Of a stretch of 64,000 nt of DNA, positions 10,689 through 21,440 are shown piece by piece. The DNA lies in NCBI GenBank assembly GCA_030248195.1, contig JASAND010019905.1, forward strand, positions 26,495-90,494, in the 5' to 3' direction. The position numbers and the translations under genes are program-made. The stretch is from Trissonchulus latispiculum. Its lineage: Eukaryota > Nematoda > Enoplea > Enoplida > Ironidae. The notes beneath the pieces are model-generated. The model did not search any database. It was not told where the DNA came from and saw nothing but the letters and a program-made list of their open reading frames with translations. The stretch's first letter is position 1. Each line of letters starts with the position of its first letter.

Positions 10689-13255
10689 TACAATTAGAAC
10701 GAGTTCAAGCTAGCCTATATATGAAAGCAATTTAGCAACCCAGCACGTGTGCAGTTCAGTAATGCATTGTGTGTGCAATTTACGCATATGTGAAAGTAAA
10801 CTTTAATTGTGTTTTTCTCATTAATTACTTAATATTTTTGGTGCTGTAAGCACAAAAAATATTCAGCTTTTCAGGCTCTACAAAAATATATAATTTTTAC
10901 TTAAGTTCGTGTTCATCGAAATTTTGTTAATTTACATGCCAGTTTTGCACGAATGTAATTATGTGCTCGTGTGAAAGGGTGGTAGTACGCGCGACTGCCA
11001 CTCGGCTGGCTGCTGGGGTTGCCAGCACCGGATCGAATAGCGGTTCGGCACGTCCCCTGTTAGGGCACTAGGATAAGGGGCAGGTAGATTTAGAAGTAGA
11101 CGTAGTTCGGTAGGTCGATAGGTCGGTAAGTAGGGACTGCGTAGAAGGGCTGCTGAGACAGTGAGTGAGTGAGTTTTTGCACTTTTGGTAAAGAAAATAG
11201 TTGAGATAATTATATGCAAAAACTCACTCACAAAGCAGCATTTTAGTTTATTTTTTATTCAACTATAGGTAGGAAAACTGATTAGCCATAGAATGATAAA
11301 TCAAATAATCAGCAATATTAATTCATAAGTTAGCATTACGTAGGTTCCAGTAATTTAATGTACTTAGGTAGTTAGGCAGTAGCTAGGTTAATTGTAGTAA
11401 ATAACAAATACCTGACCATCTTCCAACATTAGAAATTCATTTAAAAACATCAAGTTTTGCATACGGTTAAGATTAGCAGCGGGCCACGGGAAACAAGCCT
11501 GTTTCCCGTGGCAAATCAACGAAATTGGGCCAGAACTAGGCCAGAAATGCAAGTTTTGTTCGGTCATTTAATCTGTTCAAGCTAACCTGTGAGTTTCTGT
11601 CAGAATCGGTTTGTATTAATCTAAGACGGGCCAGGCGGCCCGGTTTGTGCAAGAAAAGGATAGAAACTAGCAAGGTTTTCAAATAAGGTACGAATAGCGA
11701 ACTTTGCACGTTTGTAAGAACTGTTTCATCCAGTTGCAAGTCAGCAAGACCTAATTTGGGTCCAGACGTGAGAACATTTACGAATCGTTTTGTCTGTGCA
11801 AAGAATTACCTCAAGTTTAATCATAACCAACTAGTTGTAATCTAAAATGGCCAAGAAGGTCTGTTTTGTGACAAGAAATTACTAAGAACGGTTAATTCTG
11901 TCAAAAAGGCAATAGCCAATGGTTTGGTGTCATTTCGTCAATTCACAAGTTCAAATAGGGCCCAAAATGCACATTTTGGGCCAGGAAAGCAAAAGAACGA
12001 GTAATGGTTGCTGGGTTCGATTCCCGCACCGTGACCTTGTATTAATGGGTTTTAACCCATTTGATTCAGGTGCGGACGATAAGCCAACGCTGTCTTGCCG
12101 GATCTGGACGATTAAGCGATATTTGTGTCAGTAGCCTATTCAGAAGCAGTAACTCGTGGAATCAGTAGAGGACGGAGTCAGTCCTAGTCAGATAATCAGT
12201 GGAAGTCTTGAGACTTAGTCATATTGTGGAACCTCGGAAAGGTACATTGACCGGCAGTAGCAAGGTTGTTGGATTGAGAGCGGAGACGGCGTAGCGAGCA
12301 CTTCAAGCCTGATCATTGGGTGAACCAGAACTTTTGTCAAAACCCACCATCTACCTGTCAAAGCTAAACTACTCAAAAATGTGTCTTAATCTTTTGAGCA
12401 TCATTTTCGTTATCCTGGAAATCGTTTCCTCCCTGTCCCAAAACTAATCACCAGACGTCCCAGTCCCGAACGAAGACAAGAAGATCAGTCATTGTATAAT
12501 TGTAGTAATTTTCTATTAATTAGAGATAAGTAAGGAAGGACTACCTAAACCCCCAACCGTTTCGCGTTCCTCAAATTCTATCTCACATAGCATCCCTGAA
12601 CTGAGTGTCGGAGCGAAAGCGGTGTCCGACTTTCAGGGGCTCACCCAAAGACCGTCCCTAGGTTAATAATTAGTAATTTAGCTTATTGTGATATTAGTTT
12701 GACAGTCCTATTGTAAGGGGACGTATAAAGAGTAACAAAGCACAAGCATATAGGGTAACACACAGCATATAGGGAAATTGAATTAGCGAGAGTTAGTGGA
12801 GTGAAAGGGTGTAAAAGGCGTTAAGAGTATCGACCTTGTCCCAATAACTTAACCAAAGTTGTGATATTATTCCAAATTGGAATAATATTAATAATAACCT
12901 AGGAAGGGAAATTATCTGGCAACTCTGGTACGGTAACCTTTGTACTGTATCTGATTGTATTGTAACCTAATCGTTATCGTTAGTGTCGTCGTAATTGTTA
13001 GTTTAAACGCAAGTATTGTACGCCTTGTAATTGTAGTGTTTTCATTAAATTATCAGTTTGTTAGTTACCGAGTCCTAGTACAAGCAATAAAGGCGCATTT
13101 GCCTTCGACTGCGGTGCGTTTACCGTATAAGCTTATTACAAGCAACCACAGGCGAGTTAGCCTTCACACACGGTGCGTTTACCGTGCAACTACTAGCCGC
13201 AAGACAGAACCGAAGATCCAGTGAGGAAGAACTCATTCAAAGCCAGTTTCTATTA
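10689..13255. other. Gene-free region with isolated pol III-like fragments
   Basis: No convincing protein gene. A B-box-like GGTTCGATTCCCGCACC sits near 12,016 without a matching upstream cloverleaf. Just after it (about 12,045-12,070) ATGGGTTTTAACCCATTTGA is a local palindrome, and its sequence returns inverted at 33,780 and 33,860 (ATTCAAAT...GTTAAAACC). An exact 12-bp inverted pair, CAGAGTTGCCAG at about 6,072 and CTGGCAACTCTG at about 12,917, brackets much of the gene-free DNA. Confidence 0.4.
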
Positions 13256-13395
13256 AAGGAAGCAAGTGCTGACCCCGCTTGCTGATTCAGTTGGAAATCA
13301 TCAAGGAAGCAAGTGCTGACCCCGCTTGCTGATTCAATTGGAAATCATCAAGGAAGCAAGTGCTGACCCCTCTTGCTGTCCGATTGGAAATCAAC
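13256..13395. repeat. Tandem array, 47-bp unit, nearly three copies
   Basis: AAGGAAGCAAGTGCTGACCC begins at 13,256, 13,303 and 13,350. The first two units are near-identical. The third diverges after TCTTGCTG. Confidence 0.9.
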
Positions 13396-13639
13396 TCAGG
13401 AGCCTCAAACGAACTCACCGACGAAGACTCCTACCAAGGTTGGCCGCAGAGAATCTCTGATTCTGGAACACCACCTTTCAGAGATCTGGTGCTTAAGTCT
13501 GCTTCATTGCGAACAGACGTGCCGACCTTCCGTGTAAAGAAGAGGAGTTTAGAGTTTGGAGCAGATCGTGTCTTGGATCTTGCTCACTTCATTACAAATG
13601 TTAGACTATCTATTTGCTCACGATTATTGATGACTTTAG

Positions 13640-14215
13640 GTCAAGTTTGGGCACAAATGGTGCAGGCTAGTGCACCCAGTTGGTCGCTGGGGTCAAATAT
13701 GGGGTCTGACAACCATAATCTCAAAAATAGCAATTTTTCAAATTTTTCGAAATACGTTAAATTTTATATCAATCGAAAGCTCTCATTGTCGGGAACATGT
13801 TTCTTCTTGGACCATTGCCCGCAAATGCACCAAATTCAAGTTATCGGCCGTTAAATGATTTTCGTGGTCAAGGCTTTCCAGCGTCGGTGCTACTTCGTAA
13901 AATCACTAAATAAAGTCATAAAGAAACGTTTTCCCATTGAAAGCTACCCTAAGTTCTTTGTTTGCATCAGATATCAAACATACAACCGAATATAGCTCCA
14001 TTCTCAAGGAAGCTCAGGTGTAAAGTGGCTTTATTTGCTGCGGCACCGCCATTTTCACCTGTTTTCAAATTGCATGCAATTAATAGCCGGTTACTCGTTA
14101 AGTACTGAACGAAACTACTCGAAATTGAAACTCGATATGCAGGACATATGTGACAAAATTTTGTGTGAAAATGAGCAAAATCCGTGACCATAAAATTTTT
14201 CATGGTGGACCCCCC
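13640..14215. mobile_element. Interspersed family, copy 1, ending in poly-C plus TTAA
   Basis: The right end is GGTGGACCCCCCCTTAA. The same sequence, inverted, occurs at about 42,285-42,780. A third copy in the same orientation lies at about 62,590-62,990. Shared landmarks are the GCATGCAATTAATA-type segment, TGTGACAAAATTTTGTGTGA and the TTTTTCATxGTGGACCCCC end. No ORF shows coding character. The end motif links it to the palindromic element at 33,942. Confidence 0.6.
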
Positions 14216-14262
14216 CTTAATTATAGACAAAATTAAGCTTTCACGCTTAGGTTCGTGCATGA

Positions 14263-15474
14263 CCTGGGGGCAGTTTCATAAAAATTCTGCTCGCTTGGCG
14301 AGTTCCAAGTGCAAGTGTTTCATAAAAATTTTTAAGAACTCGACAAAACTCAGCTACGATTCTGCTGCTACTACTAGCACTAGCACTGCTAGTGCGAGTT
14401 GCAAGCATGCCACAAAAGAAAAAAAGACTCAGTTTTGCTAAAAATGATGAAAATTCTTTGAAAAATCTTATCTTTTCTTTCTCTGAAGGAAACCATTTAA
14501 AACTTTAGGACAGTACTAAGAAAAAACGTCACGTCGCGTTGTAAAAATTTCCAAGCAAAAGTTTTAAAATCGCAAAAGTTATAGCAGATATTCTGCAAGT
14601 TCTCTAGTCAAAATTCACTAGAGAACTAGACAGCAGCTAGTAGCGGACTAGCCTGCAATAGCCGAAGTTTTATGAAACAGGTGCTAGCAGTGGCCAATTT
14701 CATAAAAGTTTGCAAGTTGCGGATTCCGCAACTCGCAACTGCAAGTTGCGGAATTGCGAGCTCCAAGTGTTGCATAAAGTGTCAAATGCGGAATCCGCAC
14801 TTGCACTTGAACTGCGAGTCAAGTTCGATGCAAGTTGCAAGTTCGCTTCTACACAAGCAGCAAGTAAGTGTTTCATAAAACTCGCTGGAACACTCACTTG
14901 CAACTTGCAAGTGCGAGTAAAGTCGTCTAGTAGATTTTTGCTAGACGATTTTCAAAAAATTGGAATATCTTTCCTAATTTTCGTTTGTGTTTAATAAAAT
15001 TTAGGAATGAACCGTTTTGAAATGTTCTGAACATTTTGTGAAAATTTTAATGAATTTCATGCAATGGTGAAAGAGTTACGATTGTTTTAAAAATTATGGT
15101 AAATTTTCTTTCTACTCGCACTTGCAACGCAAGTACTCGCACTTCCGTTGCAAGTGAGTCAAGTTCCGCTACTTGCTTAGCTAACTTCCGCAAGTTTGCG
15201 GAAAAGTTTTATGGTGCACTTGTGATCTGCACTTGCGTTTCCAGTGCGAGTACTCGCAGACTCGCACTTGCAAATCCGCAACTTTTTATGAAATTGGCCC
15301 CAGGTAGCAGCTATATCTACTCGCACTTGACTATCTACTAGACTCGCAACTCCAGTGCTAGTATACGCTCGAGTGCAAAACTTATATGAAACACATCTGC
15401 TACTCGACTCGACAACTAGCTGAGTCTAGTTGTCGAGTCGAGTAGGTAAAAACTTTTATGAAACTGCCCCCAGG
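14263..15474. mobile_element. MITE with TIR CCTGGGGGCAGTTTCATAAAA, containing a nested relative
   Basis: The left end CCTGGGGGCAGTTTCATAA is matched by TTATGAAACTGCCCCCAGG at the right end. The interior consists almost entirely of permutations of short motifs such as GCAAGTTGCGG, ACTCGCACTTGCAA and CTAGTTGTCGAG. A second, similar element lies nested inside it. There is no ORF with protein character: the Cys/Ser/Ala-rich ORFs are translations of the repeated motifs. I saw no clear target duplication. Confidence 0.8.
14691..15303. mobile_element. Inner nested MITE
   Basis: TGGCCAATTTCATAAAAGTT at the left is inverted at the right as AACTTTTTATGAAATTGGCC. The terminus is a variant of the outer element's, so two related MITEs lie one inside the other. 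GCAAGTTGCGG motifs follow the left terminus and their complements precede the right one. Confidence 0.75.
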
Positions 15475-15479
15475 ATCTA

Positions 15480-16305
15480 TCGGTTCAACAATGAAAAATA
15501 TACAAGATCTAAACTTTTGGTTAATATTTTTGTTTCGATCACGTCATTGCAACGAATGATTCATTAAAAATTAATGCTTATTGTGCCTGCGTGAAGCTCC
15601 CACGCTACAGTTCTTCGCCCAAAAATATGCAACCGGTCAGATTGCTGGCAGTTGACAACTGCGATAATGCGAAGAAGATAGCTGCTAGACTAATTTGAAT
15701 AATTGACCTTTGCCAAAAAAAGTGCCCTATACTAAAGTCTGGCACTAAACTGTGTGTACAAAATTATAATCACTTTCATTGAATTGAATATTCTACGGAG
15801 ACCCATAACATTATTTATTTTCTGAATCGTCATGATGAAAGGAAAATTTTATAAAATTCAAAGTATCGGTTTATCGAGGTTTTTCTCCGGAATGTGCATG
15901 CTAGAAATTTGGGTTTTTTCAGGAAAATTATCCCATCTGAATACACGCAGAATGACGCAAGAATGAAGAATATCGGTTAACGTGGTAGTACCACTACCGG
16001 GATGGGATTTCCTACGTAATTTTTCCACGGATGAAGCAATCTTGACCAAGCATTGGGTAAATCAAGCCTGGTTGGGAAGCTATCTTTGTGCAAAATCTTT
16101 GTTTCAGTGTAGACAGCAAACCAGTTCTTGTGTAGACAGCAAACCAGTTCTTGTGTAGACAGCAAACCAGCCTCCGCAATGTAGTAGGCTAGCTCATTTG
16201 ATGCAGAACATGATAAAGAACAAAGTGCCAAATTCCAAGGCGATTAATTAAGTTTGTAGTTCACAGTATCTGTTCATAGTCCGCTCCGGTAGTGGTACTA
16301 CTACC
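15480..16305. other. Gene-free spacer with a short inverted pair
   Basis: GGTAGTACCACTACCGG at 15,984 is inverted as CCGGTAGTGGTACTACxACC at 16,286. A 23-bp unit (GTAGACAGCAAACCAGTTCTT-like) is repeated three times at about 16,110-16,170. Part of 15,730-15,985 resembles sequence around 37,650-37,980. No gene is visible. Confidence 0.5.
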
Positions 16306-16310
16306 ACCTT

Positions 16311-17328
16311 TAAAGGTGCTGGTATCGTTTTGTGCAGTGCTTTTGTGGTGATTTTCGAAACGCTATATATAACTTTCGCAATTTTTGGAGTTGCAAAGAG
16401 CTTTATACATCGTTTTATGTAATCTGTACATTCACATGAGCTTTCGAAACTAGCAAAATTAGCAAAGAAACAGCAAAAATTTTCTCACAAGCTGACATCT
16501 GACATGCGGAATACACCAAAAATTTTTGAACATCGATTTCTCGAAACTGTAGAATCGGCCAAAATTTCTTCTTGTGTCATGGTATGAAGGACATGTGGGC
16601 CGAGGACCATTTTTTGGATTTGGCTCAATAAGTCTGAATACTCCAGAAAATCCGTCAAATGTGCGATGACACGAAATTTCGCAACTTTGTATTCAGTTTT
16701 ATCGCAACTGGAGAGGCGACGTTTTAGCTCAAACCGAGAAAAATGTCCCTCCGCAATAGTGCGACTTTTCATTCTGCCAAAAATCACGCGAATGCATTGG
16801 GTAGTGTTTGAGAAATCGATGTTCAAAACAAAATAATCGCAGTTTTGCTAAAATAGTTTTTCGGCGAATTCTCTAGCTTAAAGCAACGAACTTCAGCGAA
16901 TAGGCATTTATGAAATGTGCAATTGGACGATGCATCGACTGAGTATAAATAAGTCAAAATTGTCTGTAAGATTTGGCAGTACTTGTAAAAAAAACTGATT
17001 TCTTCGAAAATGGCCATTTTTTGATCCCAAAAACTGTTTTGGCTTGTACTGCCTTAATCACTAGAGATAGCTCAAAGGTTGTAAAAAGCAAAAATGTTCA
17101 GTTTGGTACCCTCTTTCCACCCATAACAAGCAATCCGTTGGATCGACTACGTACTGAGAGAATAATGGCAAAAACGAAAACTTTCTTATCTTTAATCCTA
17201 AAAATCCGGGACTGATCTCAGAATGTTAAAGAGCACCAAAGTAATGTATTTGGAAAGTTTCATTCACTTTCATAAAGAATTGAAGCTTGTAGGGTCGAAT
17301 CTACACAAAGCGATACCAGCACCTTAAG
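16311..17328. mobile_element. About 1-kb TIR element (non-autonomous)
   Basis: The left end AAGGTGCTGGTATCG is inverted at the right as CGATACCAGCACCTT. It is flanked by TA-rich sequence and the right end reads CCTTAAGG, so a TTAA-like target is possible but not exact on the left. A diverged copy spans about 59,300-60,310, with the shared segment GGACATGTGGGCCGAGG. A partial copy of the right end lies near 47,330-47,545, with the segment CACAAAGCTATGCCAGCA. No intact transposase is visible. Confidence 0.7.
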
Positions 17329-17329
17329 G

Positions 17330-17650
17330 TTTGAATTTTTGCTAGCATTTTTCCATTTTCAAAATCCCTTGATCTTTCCCGCTTTTGCAACTTTGGCAAG
17401 CTACTGCTACTTTTCGTTTTGATTTTCGGGACCGCTTAGGTATCTGCTTTAACGTCGTAGAAGCCTCTTTTCAAAATCTGAAAGTTAGTTTTTTCGAAAA
17501 ATAACTTTTTGACTTAAAATTTCAATACACTGGTACTGAAAAAACATGCTATTAAATATTCCATCTTTGCTGAATCCAACGACGTGAAAATGTTGCCTTT
17601 ACGACGCATATTGCATGTGCAATAAATTTTCAAAGATTTGCCATAATTTA
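17330..17650. other. Spacer between two transposon remnants
   Basis: AT-rich, with no feature that I can support. Confidence 0.4.
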
Positions 17651-18350
17651 CAAGAATAAAAATGCTCCGGTGGAGCATGAAAAATGCAATATGGGTGACA
17701 TTCGGTTGTAAATGGACAGAGGACTAGGTTTTAAAACGTTAATATGGGAGGGGCAGGTTGTAAATGCCAGGAGGACTAGGTTAAAAGCGCACTAATATGG
17801 ACCAGCTTCGCTGAACAACCCATATTCGCGAAAACTGTCCAGAGTTTCTATCGGCTGCTGCTTGCTGTTGATATTAACAGTTCTTCAGAAAATTGTACGA
17901 TTTGTCAGCATGGCCTGCAAGTATATATATGTGTCGTGCTCCTTATTATACAACTTAATAATACACGTACATAATGTCAACTGCTTTTCGCATCAACTTA
18001 ATACAAGATTCTGCGCTGACACTGCAGAAAAAACACCTTGAACACCTTTCTACCAGAACTGCATTGTTTATTTGGAATAAGCTTTAATATTTCAAAATCG
18101 TCCCGCTTGCTTTGAAAGCTGAAGAATGCAGATCTTACTCGTATGTCATGTGGAGTGGAGCATGAGTGACCGCGAATATGGGTTGTTCAGCGAAGCTGGT
18201 CCATATTAGTGCGCTTTTAACCTAGTCCTCCTGGCATTTACAACCTGCCCCTCCCATATTAACGTTTTAAAACCTAGTCCTCTGTCCATTTACAACCTAA
18301 TGTCACCCATATTGCATTTTTCATGCTCCACCGGAGCATTTTTATTCTTG
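17651..18350. mobile_element. 700-bp foldback MITE with about 185-bp TIRs
   Basis: The left arm (17,651 to about 17,835) starts CAAGAATAAAAATGCTCCGG. It is nearly perfectly inverted in the right arm (about 18,172-18,350), which ends CCGGAGCATTTTTATTCTTG. Arms contain GGACCAGCTTCGCTGAACAA and GGAGGACTAGGTT. The central 340 bp is unrelated AT-rich DNA. A second member of the family, with a different centre, is embedded at about 36,260-37,190. Flanks show no obvious target duplication. Confidence 0.88.
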
Positions 18351-18630
18351 TCCTATTTCATTTTTAAGGTTCTCAGTAAATAGCAAAAACGTTAAAGCTG
18401 TGTGAAAGAAACTTTAAAAATTCTGCCAATCATTAATAGTCAACCGAAAGTACAGAACAAAGAAGCTTGAAAAGTTCCAAGTTCTTCCTTTTTCTCTATT
18501 TTGACAGAAATCCAACATCCAGTACCCAAGCCCATGGCTGGAATAGGTTTAGGTAAAGACTCTACTGGAGGGGAAAAAAAATGCAAACTTTATGTGGGGA
18601 AGGAAACAAAACCGAGGGGAAAAGAGAAAT

Positions 18631-19042
18631 GGGGGTGTTGGGGGGAGGTTTTAACCCGGTTGGGTGCCGATTTCCTTCTTTTTTTTTGGGTGCTTTTTTT
18701 CTCTTTTGGGTGACAGTTTTAATCTCATTTTTGGGTGACTATTTTAATCTCAATTTTTTTTTTTGGGTGACGTTTTTAATCTCACTTTTGGGTGACTGTT
18801 TTAATCCCACTTTTGGGTGACTATTTTAATCCCACTTTTGGGTGACACTTTTGATCCCACTTTTGGGTGACTATTTTAATCCTTATTTTGGGTAACTATT
18901 TTGAATCCCATGATACTGTAACGGAAATATATATAATGATTCAAACTTTTGGGTGACTATTTTGATCCCACTTTTGGGTGACTGTTTTGATACCACTTTA
19001 TGAAACCTATACTGTTTATGCTGCAAAATTAATTGATCTACC
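18631..19042. repeat. Left terminal inverted repeat of the Polinton
   Basis: This is a degenerate tandem array of a roughly 25-bp unit with core TTTTGGGTGACTATTTTAAT. It is followed by a subterminal unique segment (TATGAAACCTATACTGTTT to TTGATCTACC). The same organisation occurs inverted at the right end. The outermost part, with GGGGG, a TTGGGTGCCG segment and T-runs, aligns with the reverse complement of the right end up to about 31,432. Confidence 0.88.
18995..19042 (+). promoter_or_regulatory. TIR-proximal motif upstream of the zinc-finger gene (candidate promoter)
   Basis: TATGAAACCTATACTGTTT and the following GATCTACC segment lie about 50 nt before the predicted ATG at 19,095. Inverted copies precede each of the two death-fold-like genes at the right end. 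Conservation upstream of three genes suggests a shared promoter. The role is inferred from position only. Confidence 0.5.
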
Positions 19043-19094
19043 AACCTTTTGGCTGAATTTGTAAGTTGTGAAATATACCAGAGATCCAGTCAAG

Positions 19095-20064
19095 ATGTCA
19101 ACACAAGGCGCAACTGGTATGTTTGCCTTTATGTTAGATGCGAAAGTGTTGTGAATGTATTGAATGTAATGTATTTGGATGGAATGATAAAACATTGTTA
19201 CTAATCTAACCAATTTTTATTTCAGAAACTCAGCAACCTGAGTGTCCTCTGTGTCAGCAACAGTTCACATTGCGATACAACCTGCAGAGGCACCTACGAA
19301 AGAAGCATCGCATGGATTACAGCTCCTTGTTTCCCAAGACGAATAATCACATGTGCCCCGAATGCAAAAAGACATTCACGCAGTTGAAGAGCTTGAACCG
19401 GCACAAGAAAGAACAACATGGCGAATCAGATACTTATCGCTGCGATCAATGTGGGAGTACCTTCCTAAGAAAAGCCTACCTCACGGAACACACATGTGAA
19501 CCGATATTGCAACCACCTCCAGATCAATCATCCGAACAGCGGTCAACTCAACCACCACCACCACCACCACCACCAAAAGTCCAAGAAACTCCGACTAACA
19601 CTGAATCACTCCATGAAGATCCTATTGAACCGCCCACTCAGGATGATATCTACGCCAGAAACTGGGCACGGATTCGTACTCATCATCACATAGCCAAGAA
19701 ATTCCTGCGAACTTACAACTTCCGTTTGGAAGGAACGCATATGGATGAAATTGGAGGCAACCTTAAGCGAGTATTCCTTAATCAGCAATACAAGGCCAAA
19801 TGGAACATATCCTTTGGATTCATCCTTCGAGAAAGAATGACTGACGAACAGATATACTACTACGCAAGCAACAACACAAACCTATTCGAGATGCCCAGGC
19901 TAATTGGCAATAGAAAAGACTTGACTAAACTCATTGATGATATTGAAGGAATGGATGTACTTGAGTGGGCACAACAACAACGCCCTAATACTAAATATGT
20001 TGTTGACAGCGTAACAAACATGTTGGTAACTGTGTATTGTATGGTAGGTTATGTTATTGGTTGA
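19095..20064 (+). CDS. C2H2 zinc-finger protein matching the N-terminal region of Polinton DNA polymerase B; polymerase domains absent
   Basis: I predict two exons: 19,095-19,116 starting at ATG, and 19,226-20,064. The intron 19,117-19,225 has donor GTATGT and acceptor TTTTTATTTCAG. The frame joins cleanly and restores a complete first finger, giving 286 residues. Zinc fingers: C14-C17-H30-H35, C51-C54-H67-H72 and a C2HC finger C80-C83-H96-C98. A run of eight prolines follows at 117-124. The C-terminal part (about 150-275), with FGFILRER, YYYAS and a DVLEW...QRP motif, resembles the conserved segment that precedes the exonuclease domain in Maverick/adintovirus PolB proteins. That match is from memory of the family. 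No exonuclease or polymerase motif follows: the frame stops, and AATAAA lies at about 20,091. It could be a truncated polymerase or a stand-alone DNA-binding protein. Confidence 0.72.
19117..19225 (+). other. Predicted 109-bp spliceosomal intron
   Basis: Donor CTG|GTATGT and acceptor TTTATTTCAG|AA bracket a segment lacking coding continuity. Removing it joins a 7-codon ATG exon in frame to the complete first C2H2 finger, which otherwise has no ATG upstream. The call rests on splice-site consensus only. Confidence 0.65.
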
Positions 20065-20582
20065 TGCGTATTGTACCTTAGTGTATGTGTAAATAAACTG
20101 GACTTACAGTGTTAGTTCTGAAGCTAGTAGCAAGGCAAAAGCTAGGTGTTCAGGTTAGGTTAGGTGAATCAACAAGAAGATAGTGATAAGGAAATGCAAC
20201 CCAGACAGAAAATTTGAATTTCATGAAGCAACAAACAACAAACACACTAGTTTACATTTACCAGTTATCATGAAGTTAGCAGTACATTTATTTGAAAATT
20301 ATAAAGTTAGCACTACATGCAAAACAGTAAAACTTGACAAAAGCGAATAAGACACTGACATTACAAACACTGACATTGTAAAATGCTAACATTACAAAAA
20401 GTTGACATTTTAAAATGGTGATGTTACAAAAGGCTGCTTTTATAAATTTAGCTTTTACAGAAAGTTACACGAAATGTACAAGACATTACAAAACACTGAC
20501 ATTTCAAAACATTGATTTTACAAAACATTGGTATTAAAACACTGCATACGAAATGTATTGAACATACATTATACAACCTAGT
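20065..20582. other. AT-rich intergenic segment where polymerase catalytic domains would be expected
   Basis: There is no ORF with protein character on either strand. AATAAA at about 20,091 could end the zinc-finger transcript. From about 20,360 to 20,540 a short element (ACATTACAAAA or CTGACATTxxAAAA) repeats many times with variation. TTTATT near 20,288 would read AATAAA on the minus strand, a possible end for the minus-strand transcripts. Confidence 0.55.
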
Positions 20583-20921
20583 TTACTGATAATATTCACT
20601 TAGGGCGCCACGTAGGTCTTCAAGTTCTGAGGCATTGGCAATCTTAAACCCAGTCATCTTATCGTGGATAGACTGAAGGCTTCTGTCAGTGTCGTAACAG
20701 TACTCCCAACACTGGTCCCATTCAACATAGGGACAGGCATTAGATCGATGACTTAGATCACCCTCACGACATAGGTGTAAACTACAATCGTCAAGTCTGT
20801 GGTACAGGTGATCACTTTCTAGCACGGTGGTCATATTGCTTTGAGCTAGCTGAATACCGTGCTCTGTCTCTGTAATGTCTACAGAAGACACTATAGCGAT
20901 TAGGTTCAGTAGTAGCAACAT
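20583..20921 (-). CDS. Small secreted or membrane-targeted Cys-containing protein, unrecognised
   Basis: 112 residues. The first 14 or so (MLLLLNLIAIVSSV) form a strong hydrophobic signal peptide. The mature part is acidic, with six cysteines between about residues 47 and 75 (CSLHLC, CPYVEWDQCWEYC). This suggests a disulfide-bonded ectodomain entering the secretory pathway. A possible N-glycosylation site (NMT) lies near residue 29. It sits immediately downstream of the protease gene (48-bp gap) as the last gene of the minus-strand series. I do not recognise a family. With the glycoprotein at 27.8-28.2 kb, it is one of two signal-peptide proteins in the element. Confidence 0.6.
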   Translation of the reverse strand: MLLLLNLIAIVSSVDITETEHGIQLAQSNMTTVLESDHLYHRLDDCSLHLCREGDLSHRSNACPYVEWDQCWEYCYDTDRSLQSIHDKMTGFKIANASELEDLRGALSEYYQ

Positions 20922-20969
20922 GGTTCTCTATATAGCATCCCTGAATAATCCCTGAAGATGACCTAGACA

Positions 20970-21440
20970 TCACCTAGACTTTTTATGGGATTTCTGGCAG
21001 TAAGGTGTGGGTTCCAGTGTCACTCGTAGTCTATCAACATAGGTCTTGACAATGTTATCATTAGTGTCACTTCTTCGCCTTAGATAGTTGACTATTGATT
21101 CCATTGATCTGCCTCTAGCCCGGTGGTGAAGGAAGTATATACAGTACTCTCCACAAACATCAGTAGTGAAATCTTGTAACTGAATCGGATTATATTGTAG
21201 TTCTCTGTTGCCAATGAATGACATGAATAGGAGAGGTGGTAATCCGTAGCTGTCAAAATATTCTACTCCATTATCCTCTAGCCACATTGCTACCCAGTGT
21301 TCTCCAGGGTGATTGGCTTCTTCAGTATTAGCAACAAGACATCCTGGTTGGTACCGTGGTAACTGATCACAGGGAAATACTCCTAGGAGAGGAACTTTGC
21401 AATCCTTCCTTAAAGTCTCGAGGATCTCACGGGTGTTCAT
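20970..21440 (-). CDS. Adenain-like cysteine protease (virion maturation protease)
   Basis: 156 residues, somewhat shorter than adenovirus protease (about 200) and typical of Maverick versions. The C5/Ulp1-fold active site can be read directly: His48 in GEHWV, Asp63 in EYFDSYG, Gln89 for the oxyanion hole and Cys96 in VCGEYC. Gln lies seven residues before the nucleophile, as in adenain. The C-terminus is basic. In this family the enzyme cleaves capsid and core precursors during virion maturation. The start overlaps the stop of the major capsid gene by 4 bp (ATGA), which points to coupled expression. No frameshift or missing catalytic residue is seen, so it should be active. Confidence 0.92.
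   Translation of the reverse strand: MNTREILETLRKDCKVPLLGVFPCDQLPRYQPGCLVANTEEANHPGEHWVAMWLEDNGVEYFDSYGLPPLLFMSFIGNRELQYNPIQLQDFTTDVCGEYCIYFLHHRARGRSMESIVNYLRRRSDTNDNIVKTYVDRLRVTLEPTPYCQKSHKKSR

Noticed and set aside
12001..12060. tRNA suggested by GGTTCGATTCCCGC
   Set aside because: Only the T-arm-like part is present; no matching 5' half within the usual distance.
14184..15341. Cys/Ser/Ala-rich ORFs on both strands
   Set aside because: They translate the shuffled GCAAGTTGC-type motifs of the nested MITEs.
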